Assembly (NCBI GenBank): GCA_044346855.1 | Contig: JBIIYJ010000182.1 | Coordinates: 1-10,684 of the forward strand | Reading direction: 5' to 3' | DNA length: 10,684 bases | DNA from: CAIKKV01 sp044346855 | GTDB taxonomy: Bacteria; Verrucomicrobiota; Kiritimatiellia; CAIKKV01 | In this document: in pieces, positions 1 to 7,431 of the stretch | Layout of the letters: every line of letters begins with the position of its first letter | Position numbering within the stretch: position 1 is the stretch's first letter | The notes under the pieces: model-generated | The model's database searches: none | What the model saw: only the letters and a program-made list of their open reading frames with translations | What the model was told of the DNA's origin: nothing | Translations under genes and position numbers: made by a program

Positions 1-733
1 CCCACTTGTCCCAGATGTCCGCGCTGATCCGCCACAGGTCGCTGTGCGCCGCCACATGAGGGTGCGCGGTCAGAACCTCGTGGATCTCGATGCCCGGCGA
101 CAGGCTGAGCGCAATCGGCCGGCCACACCCTTTGACGGCCCTGTGGAGCGCCTCCACCTCGGCCCGGTGATAGGGCGTGTTTCCCATATCGTCGGCCTTG
201 ATGAAATCCACCCCCCACCCCGCATACAGGGCGAGCAGGCTGTCGTACCAGGCCTGCGCCCCTGGCCGGATCATATCGACGCCATACATCGTGTTCTCCC
301 ACGCGCAGCGGCTGGTCGTATCGGCCACATCGTCCGCCCGCACCTTCGAGCCGGCGATCGGAAGCCGCTGCTCCACGGCCACCCGCGGAATGCCGCGCAT
401 GAGGTGGATGCCGAACTTGAGCCCGAGCCCGTGCGCGAAGTCGGCCAGCGGCTTGAAGCCCGCGCCGCACGCGGCGGAAGGAAATCGCACGATCGACGGA
501 ATGGGCCGGCCATGAGCGTCGAGGCAAGGCGCCTGTTTTGAAAAGGCCGCCAGGTCGGTCGCGGTCAGGTCGTCGTAATACCACAAACCATCGATGCACG
601 CGTAGTCATACCCGTGCGGCAGCAGCTTGGCCGCCAGCGCGATCGCATTGGCCCGGAAGTCCGCCTCGGTGATGGCGCACCCGTAGCAATCGTAGCTGTT
701 CCAGCCGCGGGGGGGGAGCGGGGTTTGGCGCAT
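1..733 (-). CDS. GH27-like alpha-galactosidase family protein, C-terminus beyond window
   Basis: Reading from ATG at 733, 244 residues are present and the frame is still open at the left edge. The N-terminus MRQTPLPPRGWNSYDCYG matches the (P)xGWNSWDxxG opening of the GH27 (melibiase) TIM barrel. The segment GVDFIKADDM (174-183) carries K-x-D, so D181 is the likely nucleophile. LWRISADIWDKW (233-244) resembles the R-x-x-AD-x-x-D-x-W segment of GH27 enzymes, so D239 is the likely acid/base. GH27 enzymes hydrolyse alpha-galactosides or alpha-N-acetylgalactosaminides with retention. Oddity: the IDDCW galactose-binding motif of classical members is CIDGLWYY here (47-54), so the second Asp is Gly and the substrate may differ. 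There is no signal peptide, which suggests a cytoplasmic enzyme. The ribosome binding site is weak (GGGA about 6 nt upstream). The fold is well supported; the substrate is not. Confidence 0.85.
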   Translation of the reverse strand, partial: MRQTPLPPRGWNSYDCYGCAITEADFRANAIALAAKLLPHGYDYACIDGLWYYDDLTATDLAAFSKQAPCLDAHGRPIPSIVRFPSAACGAGFKPLADFAHGLGLKFGIHLMRGIPRVAVEQRLPIAGSKVRADDVADTTSRCAWENTMYGVDMIRPGAQAWYDSLLALYAGWGVDFIKADDMGNTPYHRAEVEALHRAVKGCGRPIALSLSPGIEIHEVLTAHPHVAAHSDLWRISADIWDKW

Positions 734-749
734 TTTCAGTCCCAGGGTT
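732..749. repeat. Left copy of an imperfect direct repeat flanking the intergenic block
   Basis: The 18 bases here share ATTTTCAG and CAGGGTT, with a 2-3 base difference between them, with positions 981-997. This copy overlaps the first bases of the GH27-like start codon. The two copies bracket all the repeats and hairpins of the gap, as a target-site or recombination duplication would. The match is imperfect, so chance cannot be excluded. Confidence 0.5.
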
Positions 750-815
750 GACGGGTTAGGGTTCGGGGTTCAGGGTTCAGGGCGAAGGGCGAAGGGTTCG
801 GGGTTCAGGGCGAAG
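745..815 (+). repeat. G-rich 7-bp tandem repeat, telomere-like, G-quadruplex candidate
   Basis: Successive units on the plus strand are of the forms GGGTTAG, GGTTCGG, GGTTCAG and GGCGAAG, with a 7-bp period from about 760 to 815. Ten G-tracts of three or four start near 745, 753, 759, 765, 773, 780, 787, 794, 800 and 808, separated by 3-5 bases. This easily meets the G3+N1-7 quadruplex pattern. The array ends about 12 bp before the GH27-like start codon. The plus strand is the template for the flanking genes, so the transcript would be C-rich and a quadruplex would form in template DNA. The period and the tracts are read directly; any biological role is unknown. Confidence 0.85.
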
Positions 816-863
816 CCGGGCACCGTGACCTGCAGAGCTTCGATGCAGGTCTCTGGTGCCCGG
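816..863. repeat. Two-part inverted repeat (hairpin)
   Basis: CCGGGCACC (816-824) pairs perfectly with GGTGCCCGG (855-863). Inside it ACCTGCA (828-834) pairs with TGCAGGT (844-850), leaving a 9-base loop and a small internal loop (GTG against CTCT). That gives 16 base pairs in total. No T-run follows on either strand, so it does not look like a standard intrinsic terminator. It abuts the G-rich 7-bp array directly and may be part of the same inserted block. Confidence 0.75.
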
Positions 864-889
864 TCAGGGCGAGAATCGTTATGCGCAGC

Positions 890-968
890 AGGTAGGGCGG
901 CGAGTCCCTTCGCCGCCGAGGCGCCGGGCTTGCGCATGGCGGCGCTCAAGGGACTGAGCGCCCTACCT
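890..968. repeat. Double hairpin with complementary loops (REP/MITE-like inverted repeat)
   Basis: The ends AGGTAGGGCG (890-899) and CGCCCTACCT (959-968) are perfect inverted repeats. After a 3-base mismatch, AGTCCCTT (903-910) is complementary to AAGGGACT (948-955). Two alternative local hairpins also exist. GGCGGCG (896-902) pairs with CGCCGCC (911-917) around the loop AGTCCCTT. GGCGCTCA (941-948) pairs with TGAGCGCC (955-962) around the loop AGGGAC. The two loops are complementary, so the element can form one long stem or two hairpins with kissing loops. This resembles REP/BIME-type dispersed elements in architecture; I cannot assign a named family. Confidence 0.75.
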
Positions 969-980
969 GAAAGCGGACCG

Positions 981-997
981 ATTTTCAGATCAGGGTT
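981..997. repeat. Right copy of the imperfect direct repeat
   Basis: ATTTTCAGATCAGGGTT matches the copy at 732-749 apart from the central 2-3 bases. It lies immediately after the stop codon of the DUF4091 gene, sharing one base with it. Collapsing the two copies into one would place the GH27-like ATG about 14-15 nt after that stop codon, which is normal operon spacing. Confidence 0.5.
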
Positions 998-2745
998 CAT
1001 GACAACCCATTGTTCGCAACACAGTTGCCGATCTCGCGGCGGACAAGCGCAAGCCGGCGGCCATCGCGCGTGAACTCCGTGAGACTTCCGGCCAATGGGC
1101 CGCGAACCGCCTTGAGCAGCCGCCTAGCCGTCACCCCGAGCGCCGGGGATCGCGGCGCCTCGGAAACGTGTTTCAACTTCAGCAGCAGCTCATAATCCTG
1201 CAGGCCGGCCCGGTGGGCCTCGTAGCGGAGCGACCCGACCGGGCCGCGGTCCTCCCACCAGCGCGGGTGCGGATAGACGATCGCCGCGTCGCCCACCGCC
1301 CAGCGCGGGGGATGCTCCAGGTAGGGATTGAGCAGGACCTGGTCGGCATAAACGTTAACCCCCGGCAGGCCGGACCCATCCTGGTAGCAGCGGTGCCAGA
1401 AGTTGTAGCCCCAGTGCAGGTACCCGCTGATGCCGTGGACGAACGCCTGCCAGGGCATGATGCGGGTGGCGAGCGACGGCTGGCAGACGAAGCGGTTGGC
1501 ATACCGGCCGGCCGGCCCGCAGCAGGTGTACCACCAGACGGGCTTCTTTCCGGCCCGGGCGCGCTCGCGGTAATAGGCGTCGTCTTCGAGGTGAGTCGTC
1601 AGGGGAACCGGGATGTCGATGTCCGCGCCGAATTCCGTGATGATGTCGCTGGCGCTGATCGCGTCGATATGCCTGAGGGCGGGCGCATGCTCCCGGAAAA
1701 AGGCCGACACCTTGGCATAATGCGGCCAGGTTTCCTTTCGCGGCTCGTCATAGACGTGCAACAGGAAACGGTCGCTCAACCCCCGCCGATCAAGCCAGCG
1801 CGACAGTTCGCGCAGGAAGCCGCCCACAAGCTTGCGGTACTCGGGGCTGAGGACCACGAGCTTCTCCAGCCAGACCGTCTTGCCTTTTTTCTCGTCGAAG
1901 ACGGGAAAACGCGGGGCGTGCGTTCCGCGGGCCTGGCTCGCCAGATGCCACATCTCGAAAAGGCGGAAGCCATGCCGGTCGAACAACGCGACCCATCGCT
2001 CGAGCTTACGGAAGTCAAAGCGGTATTCGCCGTCCTTATTGCGGATGGCATCCACCAGGGTCATCGGATCGGAATTGTGGAAATTGCCGATCAGCGTGGG
2101 CGTGATAATGGTGTCCTGGCGATACTCCGTCATGGTGGCGGCATACAGGTCGAGCAGTTTCCAATGCCGCGCGCTCCAGGGCTCGCAGCGGTGCCACTTC
2201 GAGACGCAGTCCGGGTGAAACCAGTTCGTCACGTGCAGCCCCGGCCGCTTCGGAAGGCTGAACGGCCAGACCTCCAGCGTCAGCGGCAGCCGCGCGCAAC
2301 GCTTGCCCTGGCGAGTCAACGTCACCGAGCCGCGGTAGCGGCCCGGGACCGCGCGCGCCGGCACGCGCAGCGTCACATGCGCGGCAGCCGACCGCGGAGG
2401 ATTGAATCCGGTCCACGGCGGCTGCTCCAGCAGGGGGTCGGGATACCAGCCGGGAACGTTGGCAGGCCGTTCCGAACTGGCCGGATCGTAGGCGTCCTGG
2501 GGCACGGGCACCAAACCCACCCAGCGGACCTGCGCCGCCTCTGCCGGAATCGCTTCCGCCCCCTTGCGCAAGGGGTCCAGCGCAATCTGGAGGTCAGCCA
2601 GCGAAAAACCGGCCTTGATCCCGATTTGGAATGTGACGACTTCGCCCCGCGCCGCGCACAGGTCCCAGCCCCGCGCGGGCCGCCGCGGGGGATCGTCGGA
2701 CGGGAACACCCGGGCGCCCTCCTCCACCGGCCACGCCTGGATCAT
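997..2745 (-). CDS. DUF4091 / GH123-like glycoside hydrolase
   Basis: A 582-residue protein. The N-terminal ~165 residues are beta-rich (for example VVTFQIGIKAG and HVTLRVPARAVPGRYRGSV) and resemble the sandwich domain that precedes the barrel in DUF4091 proteins. The C-terminal two thirds hold the family hallmarks: FLLHVYDEPR (327-336) with the adjacent Asp333-Glu334 pair, WWYTCCGPAGRYANRF (404-419), LHWGYNFW (443-450) and SLRYEAHRAGLQDYELL (505-521). In GH123 beta-N-acetylgalactosaminidases a neighbouring Asp-Glu pair serves substrate-assisted catalysis, so this pair is the likely active site. Most DUF4091 proteins are uncharacterised, so activity on a beta-linked N-acetylhexosamine is inference. 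There is no signal peptide. The ATG overlaps the aldolase TGA as ATGA, which supports this start and translational coupling. Confidence 0.88.
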   Translation of the reverse strand: MIQAWPVEEGARVFPSDDPPRRPARGWDLCAARGEVVTFQIGIKAGFSLADLQIALDPLRKGAEAIPAEAAQVRWVGLVPVPQDAYDPASSERPANVPGWYPDPLLEQPPWTGFNPPRSAAAHVTLRVPARAVPGRYRGSVTLTRQGKRCARLPLTLEVWPFSLPKRPGLHVTNWFHPDCVSKWHRCEPWSARHWKLLDLYAATMTEYRQDTIITPTLIGNFHNSDPMTLVDAIRNKDGEYRFDFRKLERWVALFDRHGFRLFEMWHLASQARGTHAPRFPVFDEKKGKTVWLEKLVVLSPEYRKLVGGFLRELSRWLDRRGLSDRFLLHVYDEPRKETWPHYAKVSAFFREHAPALRHIDAISASDIITEFGADIDIPVPLTTHLEDDAYYRERARAGKKPVWWYTCCGPAGRYANRFVCQPSLATRIMPWQAFVHGISGYLHWGYNFWHRCYQDGSGLPGVNVYADQVLLNPYLEHPPRWAVGDAAIVYPHPRWWEDRGPVGSLRYEAHRAGLQDYELLLKLKHVSEAPRSPALGVTARRLLKAVRGPLAGSLTEFTRDGRRLALVRREIGNCVANNGLS

Positions 2746-3671
2746 AGGCCGCCCCGCTTGATGTCGAACCCGGACTTGCGGTACGCCACGGCCAGATTTT
2801 TCAACATCTCGGCGGTTGGGAGCTTCAGCGGCGCGCGCGGCGCGCCCATGGCGAAGCCCCGCGCGTTCAGCAGATACCGGCCGAACATCGCGATCTTGAC
2901 GCCCGGCATCGGCATCCAGTACTGGTTGAACCGCGACTGCAGCCGCTTGAGCGTCTTGACATCGCCGGCTTTGGCCGCCTCGTACATGCCGATCGCCAAT
3001 TCGGGAACGGTGTTATAGGTCGAGCCGATGGCGCCGTCAATCCCGGGAATCACCAGCGCCATGGACAGGCACTCGTCATACCCGTGCAGCACCTCCCACG
3101 CGGGCGCCTGCTGGATGACAAACTGGTGGACCGCCAAATCGGAGACGAACGCCTTGATGCCGCCGATCTGCGGAATGCGCGACAGGATCGGAACCAGGTT
3201 CGCCGTTCCCAGCCGTGCAACGGTGGCCTGGAACAGATAGGGGAAAAAGGGTTTTTCCGTGGCCGTGGCGATGGCCGACAGGTGGTCGATCTCGTCCTCG
3301 ATCGTGTAGCTGTAATACTGCGGCGGCAGGCTGCTGATGGCCACGACGCCCGCCTGGTCCGCGGCGTGCTTGGCCAATTCCACGCCGTCGCGGGTGGCCA
3401 TCGTCCCGACATGAACCATCAGGGGAACGCGCTTGCCGACTCTTTTGGAAACGGTTTCCAGGATCCGTCGGCGCTCATCCAGCGTCAGGAACAGCCCCTC
3501 CCCGGTCGACCCGCAGAGGTAGAAACCCGCGGCGCCCTTGTCGACCAGCCACTCCGCCAGCCGGGCCGTGGTATCGTAATTGACCGACCCGTCCTTGTTG
3601 TAGGCCGTATACAGCGCCGGCACGATGCCCCGGAACAATTTGCGCGTCTTCTTTTCCATTTTAACCTTCAT
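2742..3671 (-). CDS. N-acetylneuraminate lyase-type aldolase (DHDPS/NAL superfamily)
   Basis: A 309-residue class I aldolase, the usual length for the family. It holds the carboxylate-binding GSTGEG (54-59), the active-site Tyr145 (FPYLFQ) and the Schiff-base Lys173 (GGIKAF). The Tyr-Lys spacing of 28 equals that of E. coli NanA. GYDE (197-200) and IDGAIGSTYN (211-220) resemble NanA (GYDE, GADGGIGSTYN) more than dihydrodipicolinate synthase. The family reaction is reversible aldol cleavage of a 2-keto acid sugar to pyruvate plus an aldehyde; in NAL the products are pyruvate and N-acetylmannosamine. In this polysaccharide-lyase setting a KDG-like substrate is a real alternative. The start is ambiguous: ATG 3671 has GAGG only 3 nt away and AAGGG 11 nt away, while ATG 3659 has AAGG 5 nt away and would give 305 residues. 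It is 38 bp from the upstream gene with no terminator between, so likely cotranscribed, and probably cytoplasmic. Confidence 0.88.
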   Translation of the reverse strand: MKVKMEKKTRKLFRGIVPALYTAYNKDGSVNYDTTARLAEWLVDKGAAGFYLCGSTGEGLFLTLDERRRILETVSKRVGKRVPLMVHVGTMATRDGVELAKHAADQAGVVAISSLPPQYYSYTIEDEIDHLSAIATATEKPFFPYLFQATVARLGTANLVPILSRIPQIGGIKAFVSDLAVHQFVIQQAPAWEVLHGYDECLSMALVIPGIDGAIGSTYNTVPELAIGMYEAAKAGDVKTLKRLQSRFNQYWMPMPGVKIAMFGRYLLNARGFAMGAPRAPLKLPTAEMLKNLAVAYRKSGFDIKRGGL

Positions 3672-3709
3672 GATCCTCTTTTCCCTTTTCCTGACGATGT
3701 TTCACACCC

Positions 3710-6700
3710 TTACGGCTTGGCGCTGAAAGACGCCTTGGCGTTTGCCTCTACCCGATATCCCCCTGCCGCCTGCCGGATCGCGTTGACCTGGACGGGCAGT
3801 CGGTAGGCGTCGCCGGGGCCGATCTCCCAGACGTGCACCCCGTCGCCCGGCTTGAGCACCTCCGCCGCGGCCGGTGTTCCGACCAGCTCGGGCCTGCCCC
3901 CGTTGGCGGCCGGCGAAAAGTTCCAGATGAACTTGCCGGAATCGTCGGTCACCGTCAAGCCGGGAATCACGGTGATGGCGCTCTGCAAAACAGGGACGCC
4001 GTTCGTGGCGAACTCCACCACGCGGGTCATGGCAAGGTCCATGCCTTGCAGGAAGGCGACGTTATTGCCGTCTGCGCCCGACAGCGTATAGCTCGTCGGA
4101 TAGGCGGGGCAACCCGTCTCGATGACCGCGTTGGACGCCGCGGGCGGAAGCGGCTCGCTCAGCACGGCCGTCCGTTTTCCGTAATCGATGGACTTGATCA
4201 CGCCCGTGTAAGCCGCCTTGCCGGTCTCCAGCAACTGGTCGCCGATCCCCAGCCGCGTGCCGCCGGCCAGGGCCGCCTGACGCAGCCCTTGCGCGTCAAG
4301 GGAGGCATATCCGAACTCGCCCTCGATCGTCACATCCCCGATGGTCGTCGCGGCGACGTCGCGGGGAGCCATGCAGATCACATCGCGCCGGCCGTTCTTG
4401 AGCGTCACTTCAACGGCAACCGTCGCCAGGGCGTTGGTCAGGGAGCCGGACGGCGCCAGGAGGCGGACGGACTGCACAAAACCCTCACCCGCGAACGGCT
4501 CGTAGACCGCCGCAAAAACAGTCTCGCCTTTCCAGTCGCGAGGCTTGATATAGACGTTGTCCATGACATGCGGGGATCCCTGCCTGGCCACCATCTGGCC
4601 GCTGTAGGCTTCGTCGCCCTCATGGCCCGCCAGGTAAAGACGGACGAACTTGCGAGGCTCCTGCTCGGAGAAGTCAGGTCCCATCGCCATGCGCTCGGTT
4701 CCCGGCACGGTCAGTTCGGCCTTATCGCCGGCCTTGTCGGTCCAGGTGACCAGCCCCGGATCCCGCCGCATGCGCCAGGTGGCCGTCAGGATCTCCGGAC
4801 AGGTTCCGCTCCACTTCGTCTCCTCGGGCAGGAATTTCTCCAGGTCCGCCTTGTGCTTGTTGGTGGCATTGACCTCGACCTGGTCGGCGGGCATGCCATG
4901 GAAGGCATAGGACGGCGCGGAGCCGCCCTTGACCCGGAACACATCCACGACATAGCTGTTGGTGGCATCGGCATCCACCAGCGCCACCTGGCGCTCATAC
5001 AGGCCGGCGCATTTGAGCGACGCCTTCATGTATTGGGCGCCTTCCATCGGCGCGAACGACGAAACCCACTGGTGACGCCCGGCCGGCACGTCCGAGACAA
5101 CCGTGTTGTGGTTTCCGAGCCAGCTGGTATTGGGCACGGCATACCCGACTCGAGCCCCGCTGTCGCCGCACATCGGGACCCCGCGGGCCCACAACTGCAG
5201 ATCGAACGAATCGTCATGCTCATGGCCGTAGCCTGTCCCCACTCTCAGCGCCATCGCCCGGCGCAGCCGGAAATCGGCCTGTTCGCGGCCCGATTCCAGG
5301 ATGCCGCCCCAGGCGCTCAGCACGCGGGACGGGTTGTTGGGAATCGCGTCGGGCGTCATGCGGAGGCCCAGCCCCAGATCCTGGAGCCGCTGGCGGCCCG
5401 GGCCGCTCACGTCGCCAATGTAGAACGCATAGCCGCCGGCCACGGTCATGTCATATTTGAAACGCTTGCCCCAATAGGCTTTGGGGAACCGGTTCCGGTC
5501 GCTCATATCCACCGGCAACTCAAGTCCAGCCTTCCTGCACAGGTCCAGGCTTTCCAGCACGGTGCTCAGCTCGCTCCCGCCCCAGGTGTAGTAGGTCGAA
5601 CCTTTCTTGTTGGTTCCATCACGGGTAATGGCGTTGACGGCGATTTCGTCCACCCCCATCGGGCGGTTGGGGTAGACCCAGGCATAGCGGAACAGCCACT
5701 CGGCCCAGGGCTTGGTGATGGAAGGATCCTGCTGCACGGCCATGACGTTGGCCATCCAGCCCGGCGTCGGGTTGTTGAGATAGGCGTTGTAGGTCATGAT
5801 CTGGTGGGCGTAATACTGGAGGATCGTGGTCTCATAGAACCGGCGTGCATCGGCAGCGGTCTTGATCCAGGGAATGAACCGGCGAAGGGAAGCCGCCAGT
5901 TCCTCGTTGTCCTTGATATAGGGAAACAGGTAATCGTAGCTGTTGACGAAACAGCTCTCCTCCGAGTCGAAGGCGCCCCGGCTATCGTAATACATTTCCT
6001 TGTACCGGCGGCGGAAGGCGGCATCGCCGTGGACCGTGGCGGGGATCATGTCATACACCCGCATGGTCTGGCGGAAGCCGTGGGAGACATTCTGCAAGCC
6101 CAGGCGCGCCAGGCAGACGGCCGCCTGCCGGGCCTTCACCTCGTCGCCTGTCTCATGGTATAGCTTCGCCAATTGGATGGCGGAAAAGGGCTGCCGGTAG
6201 GTCTGTTCCAGCCTGGAGGCCGCCGGATACGCCGTCAGGCGCGTCAACCCCGGATTCGCCATGGCGACGGCAAGGCTTGCCTTCACCACGCCGGCCAGCT
6301 TGTTGCTCGGATTCAGCAGAACCGCCAACTCAGCCGCCGGCCGGTTCCAGGGCAGGTCCTTGCCGTAAAAATCGATGCCCATGCCGTCGTCCTGCACGCC
6401 CGGAGGAACCAGGCAACTGGCGCCGCTCGCAAGGGTTAGCCAGCCGGCCTGCCCGTCGCCCCCGCCCATCGGCTGCGCGTTGACCGGCATAGCGGCGTTC
6501 CAGAGCGCAGCGTCGTCCGCCAGTCGCAGCTCGGGCGGGCGGGTGTCGGACTTGAAGGTCCCCTTCTCCTTCCACTCCGCGAGACGGCGCTCCGGATCGT
6601 AAAACGAGGCGGTCTTCTTCCCCGCCCGCCGGGCCACCTGGGCCAGCTTGTCGTGGAGATCGATGGTGTGCAGAAACACCACGGGCAGGACCGTGGAGGG

Positions 6701-7399
6701 ATCGATCGAAAGTCTGACCGAATAGGCCCGCGACTCGGGGGCGTGGAAGAAGAATTCCACGATCGAGTAAAACTCCTCGATGGCCGCGCACCGCTTGCGG
6801 TACTGATTCACCTCGCCCGCGAGGCCGTCATTAACCTCGAAATTGACGACCAGCCGCTTGCTCATCCGCTCGACGTGTTCCGCGGGCGTGGCGGCGATGA
6901 GGCGCACCACATAGGTCCCGGGCTCCAGCACGCCCAGGGCCAGCTCGATCGGGGGGCTTTTGGAATCCCAGGCGAGCACCTTGACCGGCTTGTTGAACTG
7001 CCCCGTGGGCTTTGCATCTTCGTATTTTGGGACAGAAAAAATGGGTTCGGCATATTCGCGGATCCGGTCCGGGGCAAGGCCGGGCAGCGCCGCCGCGGGG
7101 AACGCCTTCAACAGGGTCCTGGCGTTGTTAAGCGGCACGACGGGAATATACTGCTGCGCCTGCAAGCGCACATGCTCCACGGAGCCCTGGTACGGAATGC
7201 GCTCGGGAAAGCCCCACGGCGCCGCCGCAGCCTGGTTCGCCATCATGCCAGGCCAGCCCGGCTTGCCAGCCTGGCTGGGGTACAGGGACGACCCCGTGAA
7301 CTCGGAACTCCAGTCGTCCACCGCCGGGACCCGGGCTGACGCCGCCCCCGCCACCAGCACGCCCGCCATTACGACCGCCGCACATTTTCTGAAGCTCAC
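3710..7399 (-). CDS. Secreted heparinase II/III-like polysaccharide lyase, large, full length
   Basis: I choose GTG at 7399 (1229 residues). It has AAGGA 7 nt upstream and gives a clean signal peptide: MSFRKC, the hydrophobic run AAVVMAGVLVAGA, then ASA before Arg23. The frame extends to a TTG at 7429, but that codon lacks a good ribosome binding site and adds MPWRLNKETA. Residues about 130-250 form a beta-rich accessory region. About 400-640 is helical and fits the alpha/alpha toroid of heparinase-type lyases. GTGYGHEHDDSFDLQLWARG (721-740) with CGDSG (744-748) is the heparinase II/III hallmark, its His726 and His728 being metal or catalytic candidates. The last ~400 residues are beta-rich. 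The family cleaves uronic-acid polysaccharides by beta-elimination, most likely in the periplasm or outside here. It is paralogous along its length to the gene upstream. The substrate is unknown; 1229 residues is far longer than classical heparinase II. Confidence 0.85.
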   Translation of the reverse strand: MSFRKCAAVVMAGVLVAGAASARVPAVDDWSSEFTGSSLYPSQAGKPGWPGMMANQAAAAPWGFPERIPYQGSVEHVRLQAQQYIPVVPLNNARTLLKAFPAAALPGLAPDRIREYAEPIFSVPKYEDAKPTGQFNKPVKVLAWDSKSPPIELALGVLEPGTYVVRLIAATPAEHVERMSKRLVVNFEVNDGLAGEVNQYRKRCAAIEEFYSIVEFFFHAPESRAYSVRLSIDPSTVLPVVFLHTIDLHDKLAQVARRAGKKTASFYDPERRLAEWKEKGTFKSDTRPPELRLADDAALWNAAMPVNAQPMGGGDGQAGWLTLASGASCLVPPGVQDDGMGIDFYGKDLPWNRPAAELAVLLNPSNKLAGVVKASLAVAMANPGLTRLTAYPAASRLEQTYRQPFSAIQLAKLYHETGDEVKARQAAVCLARLGLQNVSHGFRQTMRVYDMIPATVHGDAAFRRRYKEMYYDSRGAFDSEESCFVNSYDYLFPYIKDNEELAASLRRFIPWIKTAADARRFYETTILQYYAHQIMTYNAYLNNPTPGWMANVMAVQQDPSITKPWAEWLFRYAWVYPNRPMGVDEIAVNAITRDGTNKKGSTYYTWGGSELSTVLESLDLCRKAGLELPVDMSDRNRFPKAYWGKRFKYDMTVAGGYAFYIGDVSGPGRQRLQDLGLGLRMTPDAIPNNPSRVLSAWGGILESGREQADFRLRRAMALRVGTGYGHEHDDSFDLQLWARGVPMCGDSGARVGYAVPNTSWLGNHNTVVSDVPAGRHQWVSSFAPMEGAQYMKASLKCAGLYERQVALVDADATNSYVVDVFRVKGGSAPSYAFHGMPADQVEVNATNKHKADLEKFLPEETKWSGTCPEILTATWRMRRDPGLVTWTDKAGDKAELTVPGTERMAMGPDFSEQEPRKFVRLYLAGHEGDEAYSGQMVARQGSPHVMDNVYIKPRDWKGETVFAAVYEPFAGEGFVQSVRLLAPSGSLTNALATVAVEVTLKNGRRDVICMAPRDVAATTIGDVTIEGEFGYASLDAQGLRQAALAGGTRLGIGDQLLETGKAAYTGVIKSIDYGKRTAVLSEPLPPAASNAVIETGCPAYPTSYTLSGADGNNVAFLQGMDLAMTRVVEFATNGVPVLQSAITVIPGLTVTDDSGKFIWNFSPAANGGRPELVGTPAAAEVLKPGDGVHVWEIGPGDAYRLPVQVNAIRQAAGGYRVEANAKASFSAKP

Positions 7400-7406
7400 T
7401 GCCGTT

Positions 7407-7411
7407 TCCTT
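7407..7411 (-). promoter_or_regulatory. Shine-Dalgarno site that decides the start of the 1229-residue lyase
   Basis: AAGGA on the minus strand lies 7 nt before GTG 7399, which is ideal spacing. No comparable site precedes the in-frame TTG at 7429, where the upstream sequence is the 7-bp repeat array. The choice also leaves a textbook signal peptide at the N-terminus. Confidence 0.75.
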
Positions 7412-7431
7412 GTTCAACCGCCATGGCAATC

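Noticed and set aside
816..863. Intrinsic terminator
   Set aside because: Strong stem but no T-run on either strand within the following bases.
734..996. Sigma-70-like promoter for the GH27-like gene
   Set aside because: I see no convincing -35/-10 pair on the minus strand in this GC-rich, repeat-filled gap.
770..1000. 76-codon minus-strand frame whose ATG overlaps the DUF4091 stop as ATGA
   Set aside because: The overlap is tempting, but the frame runs through the double hairpin, the second hairpin and the G-rich array, so its sequence is set by repeats. A peptide is not excluded.
825..1073. 82-codon plus-strand frame across the intergenic block
   Set aside because: Covers both hairpins and the end of the DUF4091 gene in antisense; no protein features.
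1168..3018. 616-codon plus-strand open frame opposite the DUF4091 gene and the end of the aldolase gene
   Set aside because: Spans two well-supported minus-strand genes, has low-complexity composition and no motif.
3833..6163. 776-codon plus-strand open frame opposite the full-length lyase
   Set aside because: Antisense to a gene with clear family motifs and a signal peptide. Rich in Arg, Gly, His, Pro and Ala with no recognisable domain, as expected opposite a GC-rich gene.
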